The position numbers were made by a program, and so were the translations under genes. This document shows, one piece after another, positions 51,517 to 59,724 of a stretch of 64,000 nucleotides of DNA. The stretch's first letter is position 1. Every line of letters begins with the position of its first letter. Source of the DNA: Thermohalobaculum sp039816045 (GTDB lineage Bacteria; Pseudomonadota; Alphaproteobacteria; Rhodobacterales; Rhodobacteraceae); NCBI GenBank assembly GCA_039816045.1, contig JBCBYB010000004.1, positions 124,001 to 188,000 on the forward strand, read 5' to 3'. The notes beneath the pieces are model-generated. The model was not told where the DNA came from. It did no database searches and was given only the letters and a program-made list of their open reading frames with translations.

Positions 51517-52992
51517 ATGGCGGTTCACAGCTTGCATGCGCGATGGTTCCGATGGGGCCATCGCTTGAGAGGCACACGCCTCGCAAAAGGAGCGTTCGGG
51601 GCGCTCTTGGCAGTGTCGATTGGGGTTCCGAACGCCTTTGCAAATGGCGAGCAGAGTGTTCGGATCACGGCCTCAGCCGACATTGCAGAGCACCTGTTGC
51701 CAATCTTCATGGATGCGTTTGCCGAGGTCCGCGAAGCCGAGGTCGAAGCGCTCACGCTGGACGGCACTCCGATCCCCGATCTGGAGGGCGCCGCATCCGT
51801 CCACAGCACCATCATTCTGCAGCTGACCGATCTGTCGGGCGAAAAGGCCGGACGGGCCCATGTAGAGATCCTATCCGGCAGCGACAGCCTGATCGGGGCG
51901 CTTGCGGGCGAGGCAGACCTGATCTTCACCGAAGCGCCGATCCCGGCCGATCTGCTGTCCAGACGGCGCTTTGCGGGCACGAACCTCGGCTCAGCGGAGA
52001 CGGTTCTTGCGGTGGACGGCCTCGTCGTAGCCGGCCACCCGGACAACCCGGTCGAGGCGCTCTCGCTCCGCGAGGCCTCGGCAATCTTTTCCGGTCAGAT
52101 ACGGGACTGGGCCGAAATTGGCGGTCCTGCAGGCGCGATCAACGTCTATGCCTTGGCGCCTGGAACGGATGGGCGCCGGGACCTAGAGGCGGAGCTTTTA
52201 CGGCCTTTCCGGTCTAGCCTGTCTGAAGGGGCCACGATTGTCGGGAGTGGAGCAGAGCTCACCGCGGCTCTGGCCCGCGATCCAGGTGGCATTGGCTTCA
52301 CCAGTTTCTCGACCAAGCGGGGCGCTAAGCCGTTTCCGATCCGCGGCGCTTGCGGTTTGGTGGCGGCCCCGGATGCGTTCACGATCAAGTCCGAGCAGTA
52401 CCCGTTGCAGCATCGGATCTACGCCTATCAAGCCAGATCTCTGACGCCGTTCGTGCGTGAGCTACTTCAGCTCGTCCAAGGGCCGGATGGCGACGGCTTG
52501 GTTGAGAAGTCTGGGTTTACAAGCCTTGCGGTCATGCCGTCGTCCGCCGAGGGTGCGAAACGCCATGTCCGGGCGACGATTGCATCCCCGGGAGCGGACA
52601 TCGAGTTGGTTCCTTTCCAGAACTTGCTCGGAGATCTCTTGGATGCGAAGCGCCTCTCCACAATGTTCCGCTTTGAACCGGGCTCAAGCGATCTCGACAA
52701 CAAAGGGCGCAGCGATGTGGATCGCCTTGTTGGGTTCTTGGCACGTGAGGCACCGGAGCGTGTCACCCTCGTCGGGTTTGCCGACTCAGGGGGGGCTGCC
52801 AGCGCGAACCGTCTCCTTTCGCTGCAGCGGGCCGAGCGGATTTTCGAGGAGATCCAAGGGAGATCCGGCGCTTCGGATCTCTCGGGCGTCACGTTCGAGG
52901 TAAAGGGGTACGGCGAGCTTGCGCCCCTGGTCTGTAACGACACCTTCGAAGGGCGTGCGACCAACCGCCGTGTCGAGGTCTGGCTTCAATAG
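51517..52992 (+). CDS. PstS-like phosphate-binding domain fused to OmpA domain (copy 2)
   Basis: A 491-residue paralogue of the gene just upstream; ATG 51517 lies 2 bp after that stop, and GTG 51511 is an alternative overlapping start. A long signal region (about 1-45) is followed by the binding domain, with VDGLVVAGHPDNPVEALSLREASAIFSGQIRDWAEIGG, and the OmpA domain, with TMFRFEPGSSDLDNKGRSDVDRLVGFL and GYGELAPLVCNDTFEGRATNRRVEVWLQ. It lacks about 40 N-terminal-domain residues of copy 1. The pair looks like an old tandem duplication kept under selection. A strong terminator follows. Confidence 0.85.
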   Translation: MAVHSLHARWFRWGHRLRGTRLAKGAFGALLAVSIGVPNAFANGEQSVRITASADIAEHLLPIFMDAFAEVREAEVEALTLDGTPIPDLEGAASVHSTIILQLTDLSGEKAGRAHVEILSGSDSLIGALAGEADLIFTEAPIPADLLSRRRFAGTNLGSAETVLAVDGLVVAGHPDNPVEALSLREASAIFSGQIRDWAEIGGPAGAINVYALAPGTDGRRDLEAELLRPFRSSLSEGATIVGSGAELTAALARDPGGIGFTSFSTKRGAKPFPIRGACGLVAAPDAFTIKSEQYPLQHRIYAYQARSLTPFVRELLQLVQGPDGDGLVEKSGFTSLAVMPSSAEGAKRHVRATIASPGADIELVPFQNLLGDLLDAKRLSTMFRFEPGSSDLDNKGRSDVDRLVGFLAREAPERVTLVGFADSGGAASANRLLSLQRAERIFEEIQGRSGASDLSGVTFEVKGYGELAPLVCNDTFEGRATNRRVEVWLQ

Positions 52993-53069
52993 GGGAGAGC
53001 TTCCGCCCCTCCTCGATGTCGTCGAAAGCCCTCAAGATCATGCTCCCCCATTCGCTCGAGTGGGCAGCG

Positions 53070-53107
53070 AACCGGCCCCCAAGATGGAGTGGGGCCGGTT
53101 TTCCTTT
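53070..53107 (+). terminator. Rho-independent terminator after the PstS-OmpA pair
   Basis: AACCGGCCCC and GGGGCCGGTT form a perfect 10-bp stem with an 11-base loop, followed directly by TTCCTTT. It lies 77 bp after the second PstS-OmpA stop and 15 bp before the convergent stop at 53122. Confidence 0.85.
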
Positions 53108-53121
53108 GATCGACCTCCTCC

Positions 53122-53736
53122 TTACGCGGGCACGGAGGCGATCAACTCAAGAAAAGCATCGTGCTCTTTGTCGTGGCGCTCGGCCATCTTAAGCGCAGTT
53201 TTGTTCTTGTACTCGGCCTGTGCAAACAGAGCAGTCGCGTCGCGCAAAGCATGTTTCTGAAACAGAGGATACCCTTTGATCTCACCGTGGAAGCGCCGTT
53301 CGATCTTTTCGATCTCCCGCAGTTTGACCAAGAAATCGCGCAGCAGCGTGGCGTATTGTTCCGAGTGCCGATCATAGTTTTCGTAGGCTGCGCGAACCGA
53401 GTCATTGCCTTTGTTCTCACGTGCGAGCTTCATGATGGCAATGCGGGATTTTGCAAGATCTCTGCGTTTTGCCGCCAGCGACGTGGCTGGGCCTGAAACA
53501 TCGCGCAGGGTCCATTTCACCGGCTTGCCGTTCAGCTCGATCCCATACAGCGTGTTCCCGCAAGCCCGGCCCGTCGGTTCCATGCCGATCTTCTTCTGGA
53601 AGGCTTTGACGGCTTTGTCGGTGGTCTCGTCGAACTCGCCGTTCACAGTGACTTTCGGCCGTACACCCACTTTCTGAAGCTTCCGCTGCAGGTTTCTGAC
53701 GCCGTTGCCTTTATCTCCAAACTTCAAATGGCTCAT
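53122..53736 (-). CDS. Peptidoglycan-binding domain protein with helical C-terminus
   Basis: A 204-residue protein; ATG 53736 follows GGAGAAG by 5 bases. Residues 3-60 form a PG_binding_1 domain (LKFGDKGNGVRNLQRKLQKVG ... TDKAVKAFQKKIG). Residues 75-204 are long charged helices (RRDLAKSRIAIMKLARENKG, FLVKLREIEKIERRFHGEIKGY). There is no signal peptide in this frame, which is odd for a wall-binding protein. Lys-rich composition and lower GC resemble the RGS-like gene at 19 kb. Function unknown. Confidence 0.75.
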   Translation of the reverse strand: MSHLKFGDKGNGVRNLQRKLQKVGVRPKVTVNGEFDETTDKAVKAFQKKIGMEPTGRACGNTLYGIELNGKPVKWTLRDVSGPATSLAAKRRDLAKSRIAIMKLARENKGNDSVRAAYENYDRHSEQYATLLRDFLVKLREIEKIERRFHGEIKGYPLFQKHALRDATALFAQAEYKNKTALKMAERHDKEHDAFLELIASVPA

Positions 53737-54059
53737 CGGTCTTCTCCATCTCATTGCATCAATTTGCCCGAACTGTCCCGCTGAGGCTGCGCCATCCGCG
53801 TCGTTCGATGCAGGAGATATGGAGCAGACCCATTTCACGCGCGTTTCCGCGATTGCGCTCGCGTGTTTCATTCGTTGCACCGCAGTTGCGGACTTGAAAT
53901 GCAACGAAGAGGAACCCAGCTATTTGGTCGGCATCCAAATCCTGTTTGTGGCGAACCGGACAGCTGGGACCCGGGTACGCATGCCTCCCTTTTAGACACG
54001 GGTGAGTTTGGGAGCGACGTGCAGGACCGCTGACGGAAGCGGTATCCGTCTGTCGACAA

Positions 54060-54480
54060 AAAAGACCGGTGTTGCGATCTCTGGATACGTCCATCTCTCG
54101 CCAGTCGAAAAGGGCCGGACTGCCGAACTGCTCACGTTGGGCCTCAGCATTCGGGCGAGCAGAGAGGTGCTGGCGCGCGCCTTCGAACATCAGCCGCGAG
54201 CTGCGGCGCAGTGCCTCTCCCGGGGGACGCCTACCGGCCGCAGGTCGCCGATGGGGTCAATCTTCTGCGCCGGCAACGGGCCGCGGTGCTCAAGCGGGAC
54301 ACTGTGCTCGCGGGCTGCGTCGCCGACCGCCTCGCCGAAGGCAGGACGCCGGAGCAAATCGCCGGCCGGCTCCGGCGCCGCATCACGCGGGGGGTGCGCG
54401 CGGTCTTAGCCGAGACGATCTATGCCTGGATCGTCCGGCCGGCCCAGACAGGTGACATGCTCTGGCGCTTCCTGCCGTGC
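54060..54480 (+). mobile_element. Decayed IS30-family transposase remnant
   Basis: Pieces in different frames read YVHLSPVEKGRTAELLTLGLSIRAS (the IS30 N-terminal HTH), then SISRELRRSAS after a shift, then YRPQVADGVNLLRRQRAA and CVADRLAEGRTPEQIAGRLRRRI...AETIYAWIVR, the second IS30 domain. The DDE catalytic domain is missing and at least two frameshifts are present. The remnant ends close to where the IS110 scrap begins. Confidence 0.7.
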
Positions 54481-54745
54481 AGAAAGCCGCGCCGGCCCTT
54501 GCGCATGACGATGCCGTGCTCGACCAGGAGCCAGCGGATCTGGTTGGCTCGATGCCGTCCGCCGCGCCACGAGCCGCTCGCGCAAGCCTCCATACCGACG
54601 AGACAGCGATCAATGTTGCGGAAGAAGGCGAACAGCTGTGGCCGTCAGCACCGCCTGCGCTTCACGATCTGCCCGCGTCCGTCCATGCAGATCAGACGAA
54701 AGACGTTCTTGCCGAGGTCGATCCTGACGACTTGGATCTCTTACA
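54475..54745 (-). mobile_element. Decayed IS110-family transposase remnant
   Basis: Read on the minus strand: RIDLGKNVFRLICMDGRGQIVKRRRC, an in-frame stop, then QLFAFFRNIDRCLVGMEACASGSW, which is the start of an IS110 DEDD transposase (DLGKN and MEACAS motifs). After a deletion it continues NQIRWLLVEHGIVMRKG, a later IS110 segment. The C-terminal domain is absent. Confidence 0.7.
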
Positions 54746-54819
54746 AGATTGGCCTCCTATCTTATGGCTCCTGACGGGTGCCCCGGTCCGAACCAAGGCA
54801 GGAGGGGCGGTCCATCCCA

Positions 54820-55344
54820 TTACTGATCCGTCGCCTTGTGAATGAGCGCTGGGTCGAGCGCATCCTCGCGTCGATCCGTCGGTGCGCACGCTCGCGGTCG
54901 CGTTACGGCGTCTCCGTCTGGATACGGCCGGGGAGCGGATGCGCAAGTGCGTGGGACTGCTGATGGGCAGCCTGACCTATGGCGACCGGCGCTGGCAGGG
55001 CCTCGATGCGGCCACGCTCGTCGAAGTGATCGAGCATCTTGACCGCGCGCGGCTCTCGGCACCGGAGCTGTCGCTATTCGCGCCTGCGCGGCCCCCGACT
55101 GGTCGTCCTGACAACGCGGAGCCGTGCGTACAACGCACAGTTCGAGGGCATGGCGGAGGGTGCCTTGCGCCATCCGGATCACCGCTTCGAGTGGACCCGG
55201 GCCGAGTTCGAAGCCTGGGGCAACCGTGTGGCCGGCGAGCATGGCTATGCGGTGGCGTTCCAGCCCATCGGCCCCGTGGACGACACCCACGGCGCACCCT
55301 CTCAGATGGCGGTCTTCACCCGGGCGGCGGAGGGCGCGGCATGA
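54820..55344 (+). pseudogene. hen1: Broken hen1 (3'-terminal RNA ribose 2'-O-methyltransferase)
   Basis: Only the methyltransferase half is recognisable and it is in pieces. RLVNERWVERILASIRR matches the helix before motif I. The next piece, VDPSVRTLAVALRRLRLDTAGERMRK, picks up after the SAM-binding motif, so about 25 residues including the glycine-rich loop are deleted. LLMGSLTYGDRRWQGLDAATLVEVIEHLD then follows in frame, and near 55090 a shift leads to PRLVVLTTRSRAYNAQFEGMAEGALRHPDHRFEWTRAEFEAW. The N-terminal ligase-activating half is absent; the IS scars lie there. Bacterial Hen1 methylates RNA ends during repair with Pnkp. Confidence 0.8.
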
Positions 55345-57535
55345 AGGTCGCGATCCCCGATTTCGCACTGGTGGTTCTGATCGGAGCGACGGGTTCCGGC
55401 AAGTCCAGCCTGGCGCGCAAGCAATTCCTCGAGACTGAGGTCATCTCCTCGGACCACTGCCGCGCGGTTGTGTCCGATGACGAGACGGATCAGGCGGCGA
55501 CGGGAGATGCCTTTGACCTGCTCCGCTACACGGCGGGCGTCCGGTTGAAACGGCGCAAGCTCACAGTGATCGACGCGACCTCGGTCCGGCGCGAGGACCG
55601 CAAGAATCTGGTCGCCCTCGCGCGCCTGTACCATGATCTGCCGATTGCGCTGGTGCTCGGTATCGATCCGGACTTCTGTCACGAGCGCAGACAGGGACGC
55701 GAGAACCGCACGCGTGGTCCGCATGTGGTTCGCAACCATACCAAGGCGCTCCGCCGAGGTCTGCGCGGGCTTGAGAAGGAAGGGTTTCGCCAAGTCCATA
55801 TCCTGCGCTCGCCCGAGCAGGTCGAGGCGCTCGAGATCACGCGCGAGCCGCTCTGGACCGACCGGCGCCAGGATCACGGCCCGTTTGACATCATCGGCGA
55901 TGTGCGCGGCTGCTTCGACGAGTTCACCGCCCTGCTCGGCCAGTTGGGTTGCGATCTCGCCCCTTATGCGCCCGGCGAGGCCCCGCTCAGCGCCCGCCAT
56001 CCCGACGGGCGGAGCACGTTTTCGTGGGCAATCACGACTTCCGGCTGAACAAGTGGCTGAAGGGCCGGAAAGTCAAGCTCAACCACGGTCTCGATCTTAC
56101 CGCGGCCGAGCTTGAGCAGTGCTCGGAGGCGTTCCGCAAGACAGTGACTGAGTTCACCTACAACCTGCGCTCGCACCAGTGGCGCGCCGGTGGCGATCTG
56201 GTGGTCGCGCATGCGGGACTGAAGGAGGAGATGCACGGGCGCGGCTCGGCCGCCGTGCGCAACTTTGCCATGTTCGGAGAGACCACGGGGGAGGTCGATG
56301 AGTTCGGCCTGCCCGTTCGGCTGGAATGGGCGCGGGAGTATCGCGGCCGGGCGGATGTGGTCTTCGGCCACGTGCCAGTACGCGAGGCGGAGTGGCTGAA
56401 CTCGACGCTCGACATCGACACGGGCTGTGTCTTTGGCGCCAAGCTGACGGCGCTGCGCTGGCCCGAGCGGGCAACCGTATCGGTTCCCGCGGCTCAACAA
56501 TACGCCGAGCCGACAAAGCCGCTCGACCCGGGCGACGGCCGGACCGCGCAGCAGGACCATGATCGGCTGCTCTACTTCGACGATTTCGCAACCAAGCAGC
56601 GGATCGAGACCGGTCTCGGCGGCACAGTGGTGATCCCGGAGGAGAACGCGCTCGCGGCACTCGAGGTCATGAGCCGGTTTGCGATCGATCCCCGTTGGCT
56701 CATCCACCTGCCACCGACGATGGCCGCCTGCCCGACCGCGGCCGAGGGGCCCTTCCTCGAGCACCCGCACGACGCGCTCGACCACTACGCGAAGCTCGGC
56801 GTGACCGATCTGGTCGCCGAAGAGAAGCACATGGGCTCGCGCGCCCTGATGATCGTCTGCCGGGACGCAGCGGCGGCGGCGGCGCGCTTTGGCACCGAGG
56901 ACGGCAAACGGGGGGTCATCTACACTCGCGCCGGTCGACCGTTCTTCAAGGACGATGGGGAGGAGGCCGCAGTCATTGCACGGGTCGCTGCAGCCGTGGG
57001 GTCTGCTGGCCTCTGGGAGGCGCTGTCGACGGACTGGGTGCTGCTCGATGCCGAGCTGATGCCCTGGTCGGCCAAGGCGCAGGAACTCTTGCGCCAGCAG
57101 TATCTACCGACGGTCGTCGCCGCGAAGCACTCGGCAGAGGCCCTACTGGACTGTCTGTCCGGTGCGCAGCCCGACGACGCGCTCGCATCGCTTGCCGCCG
57201 CCGTCGGGCACCAACGGGAGAACGCCCGCCGCATGGGCGAGACCATTGACGGCTATTACTGGCAGGCCGACACAATCGATGCGCTCCGGATCGCACCGTT
57301 TCACCTGCTCGCCGCCAAGGGTCTTGTCTTCACCGACCGGGAGGCGCTTGTCGTCCGGTGGCTCGCGCACACCGGCAAAGGCGGCGAGGGCATGGTGCAG
57401 AAACCGGCCTCCTTTCTTTCGCGCGGTGAGAAGGGCCTGGTGCAGCCGGCCATGAAGGTGCGTGGGCGCGACTGTCTGCGCATCATCTACGGCCCCGACC
57501 ACGATCTACCCGAGAACATCGAGCGGCTTTTTTAG
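55341..57535 (+). pseudogene. pnkp: Broken pnkp (polynucleotide kinase-phosphatase-ligase of the Pnkp-Hen1 RNA repair system)
   Basis: The first piece (55341-56048) has the kinase P-loop IGATGSGKSS, the HHE-type kinase region, and the start of the phosphatase (DIIGDVRGCFDEF). The phosphatase motif normally reads GDIHG; here H is R. Around 56003-56035 the frame shifts and a segment is lost: VFVG joins directly to NHDFRLNKWL, skipping the DLVDRGP...PGN part that binds the metals. The second piece runs to 57535 and keeps the ligase/adenylyltransferase domain with its KHMGSR nucleotidyl lysine motif. The gene overlaps hen1 by ATGA. RNA repair as a whole cannot work here, though the ligase piece could be translated. 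Confidence 0.85.
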
Positions 57536-57576
57536 CGCGGGCTGGAGCGCAACCAATCGTCCGCGCGCCTCTCAAT

Positions 57577-58479
57577 TCATTGGAAGCGGAAGTTTACAAA
57601 GCCAAGAAGATCCCGTCCCCCGTAGCCGGGATAGGCGTCGCTTAGCGCCGCGACTGCCGTTTCAGCGTCGCCGCTGCTCGACATCACCTTGCTTTGGAGG
57701 TTCAGGTAGGAGATGGCGTCATCAACCGCGCCCGGCGTTGCGAGCAGCCCGTGTCCGGCTCCGATGACCTTGAGGCCATCGGTGTCCCGGATGCGTTCGA
57801 GTGCGGCGATCCAGTTGGGCGTGTTGCCCAAGGGGAACGCATGCACGCTGGCATAGAGGAGGTCCTGGGCGATGATCAAACCGGCTTCGGGGAAATGGAA
57901 CGTCAGCGTGTTCGCAGCCTCGGCACCCTTGACCTCAGCGATCTCGACAGCCACGCCGTCCCAGTTGGCGGCGCCCGTCGCAAGTCCGACCTGCGGCATG
58001 TAAAGGTCGGTAGTGTCGCCCAGCTTTTCCTTGCGACCCGCATACATGCCTACGCTTCCCTGAGCGTCCGCAAAAACCGCATCCGTCGTGACAAAGGGCA
58101 CATCTGCAAACTGGGACGCGCCCAGGATGTGGTCCGGATGGGAATGCGACAGATAGAGTTGCGCAACTGGCTTGCCCAAGCTTTCGGCATAGGCGCGAGC
58201 TTCAGCCGCGAAGCTCTGCACGAACTGCGCGTCGATCACATGCAGCTCGTTTGCCGTTTCGACGATATGGGTGTTGACCATCGCGGAGGCCTCGGGGGCA
58301 GTGTAGGTGTGCAGAGTCACCGCCCCGAGCTTGTGCACGCTCACCATACCGGCAGTCGGTGTGGTCGACCGGCTTTGTGCCTGTGCGACGCGTCCCGTGG
58401 TCGCGAAGGCTGTGCTGATCGCGCCGACGCCGGCGGCCATCTTGATCATGTCTCGACGCTTTAAGGTTGCATTGGTCAT
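57577..58479 (-). CDS. Tat-exported MBL-fold metallo-hydrolase
   Basis: A 300-residue protein. A twin-arginine signal (KRRDMIKMAAG, arginines 8-9) opens the sequence, and the metallo-beta-lactamase motif HSHPDH lies at 112-117, with later metal-binding positions in IIAQDLLY and GAGHGLLATPG. The start at 58479 removes an unsupported upstream extension. The substrate of this periplasmic hydrolase is unknown. It is divergent from a LysR regulator 95 bp away, which may control it. Confidence 0.87.
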   Translation of the reverse strand: MTNATLKRRDMIKMAAGVGAISTAFATTGRVAQAQSRSTTPTAGMVSVHKLGAVTLHTYTAPEASAMVNTHIVETANELHVIDAQFVQSFAAEARAYAESLGKPVAQLYLSHSHPDHILGASQFADVPFVTTDAVFADAQGSVGMYAGRKEKLGDTTDLYMPQVGLATGAANWDGVAVEIAEVKGAEAANTLTFHFPEAGLIIAQDLLYASVHAFPLGNTPNWIAALERIRDTDGLKVIGAGHGLLATPGAVDDAISYLNLQSKVMSSSGDAETAVAALSDAYPGYGGRDLLGFVNFRFQ

Positions 58480-58563
58480 GGTGTTGGCCCTCTTTGCCTT
58501 GTGAGTTCTCCCAACACCTAGCCAACCGCACGCTCCCACTTAACAGGGCTGCGCGAATAGGTG

Positions 58564-58582
58564 ATATTCACGAAATGAATAT
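58564..58582. promoter_or_regulatory. Perfect palindrome over the LysR gene start (possible autoregulatory site)
   Basis: ATATTCA-CGAAA-TGAATAT is a perfect 7-5-7 inverted repeat with the T-N11-A form typical of LysR-type binding sites. It spans the ATG of the lysR gene (58575-58577), so binding would block its own translation or transcription. It also lies in the divergent gap to the MBL gene. Confidence 0.6.
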
Positions 58583-59486
58583 TGATGACGTTGATCTGAA
58601 CCTTCTACGCACCTTTCAAATGGTCGCTGAGGAGCGCAGTGTAACGAGGGCTGCCGCGCGGCTGGGTCTCAGTCAGCCTGCCGTCAGCAATGGGCTGAAG
58701 AGACTGCGAGATTTGTTGAAAGATCAGCTTCTTGTGCGAGCCTCGGGTGGATTGCACCTGACGCCGCGAGGGGAGCAGCTGGCGGCCAACCTTAGCGACG
58801 CAATGACACAAATCGAAGCCGCGTTGACAGGTGGCCCAGATGTCGATCCTTCACGCATCACTGAGCCCATCATTATCACGAGTGCTGATGAAGAGATTGT
58901 TCTGCATGGTGCTGATATCGTTGCTGCCCTGGAACGCGCAGGATGCGCAGTACCGGTGCAGTTCCTGCCGCTCAATCCTGAATATCGTGCAGATGTTCTT
59001 TGGCGAAAACGGCTGTCGGTTACGCTAACGACGATGCTTTATGCCCCGGACGGATTGAAGCAACGCAAACTTTATGAAGAACACTTGGTATGCCTGATGC
59101 GTGCCGATCACCCCGCAGCAACGTCATGGGACATCGAGGCTTACCTGGCAGCAGACCACCTCCTGATTGCACCGCTTGGCGGCGCCCCGTCGGGTTACCT
59201 CGACGATTGGTTTCGTGAACAGGGACGAGAGAGGCGCGTTCGCTTGATCAGTCATACGTTCGGATCGGCGGCATCCCTCGTCAAGCAGACAGGCTTGATC
59301 GCAACGCTACCGAGCCGCCAAGCGGCAATCGCCGCTGCCGACGCAGAGTTGATCATACGGCACGTCCCAGCAGACGTACCGCCGTTTAGCGTTCACATGT
59401 TCTGGTCGGAGCGCTACGACAGCGATCTGATCAGCAAGTGGTTTCGGAAGACCCTTTACGATGCGATTGTCGAAGGCCGTCAGTAG
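58575..59486 (+). CDS. LysR family transcriptional regulator
   Basis: A 303-residue regulator. The N-terminal winged HTH is clear: VDLNLLRTFQMVAEERSVTRAAARLGLSQPAVSNGLKRLRDLLKDQLLVRASGGLHLTPRGEQL. The C-terminal effector domain (about 95-290) belongs to the NodD/PnbR-like branch. It is divergently arranged with the MBL-fold hydrolase, the usual layout for a LysR regulator and its target. A perfect palindrome overlaps its start codon. Confidence 0.93.
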   Translation: MNIDDVDLNLLRTFQMVAEERSVTRAAARLGLSQPAVSNGLKRLRDLLKDQLLVRASGGLHLTPRGEQLAANLSDAMTQIEAALTGGPDVDPSRITEPIIITSADEEIVLHGADIVAALERAGCAVPVQFLPLNPEYRADVLWRKRLSVTLTTMLYAPDGLKQRKLYEEHLVCLMRADHPAATSWDIEAYLAADHLLIAPLGGAPSGYLDDWFREQGRERRVRLISHTFGSAASLVKQTGLIATLPSRQAAIAAADAELIIRHVPADVPPFSVHMFWSERYDSDLISKWFRKTLYDAIVEGRQ

Positions 59487-59724
59487 ATGAAAAGCAAGCA
59501 TTCCATTCTCAAAGCCAACTGCAGCAAAGTATGAGGTTTGTGGCTGATCGATGCTTGCCATCCAACTGCGACAAATCTGGCGACGTGGTTAGCGGGCGGA
59601 TTTCCGTGCTATAGGGAATGCTGGTTGTGGCGCACCGCGGCACGGGTCTAGTCTCGCAGACTGCAACGCGGCATCGAGGAGACCAGCGATGGTCCGGAGA
59701 CTGTCGTCAGGTGGTTTCGGTGGC

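Larger units (their letters stand above)
53737..54819. other. Insertion-sequence scar region
   Basis: About 1.1 kb without an intact gene, left of the broken hen1. It contains an IS30-type remnant on the plus strand and an IS110-type remnant on the minus strand (listed separately). The first 260 bp show no recognisable feature. Confidence 0.65.

Noticed and set aside
59496..59590. Inverted GCAAGCAT/ATGCTTGC and repeated CCAACTGC between lysR and the M20 gene
   Set aside because: Two short matches about 55 bp apart between convergent genes; likely chance or a poor terminator.
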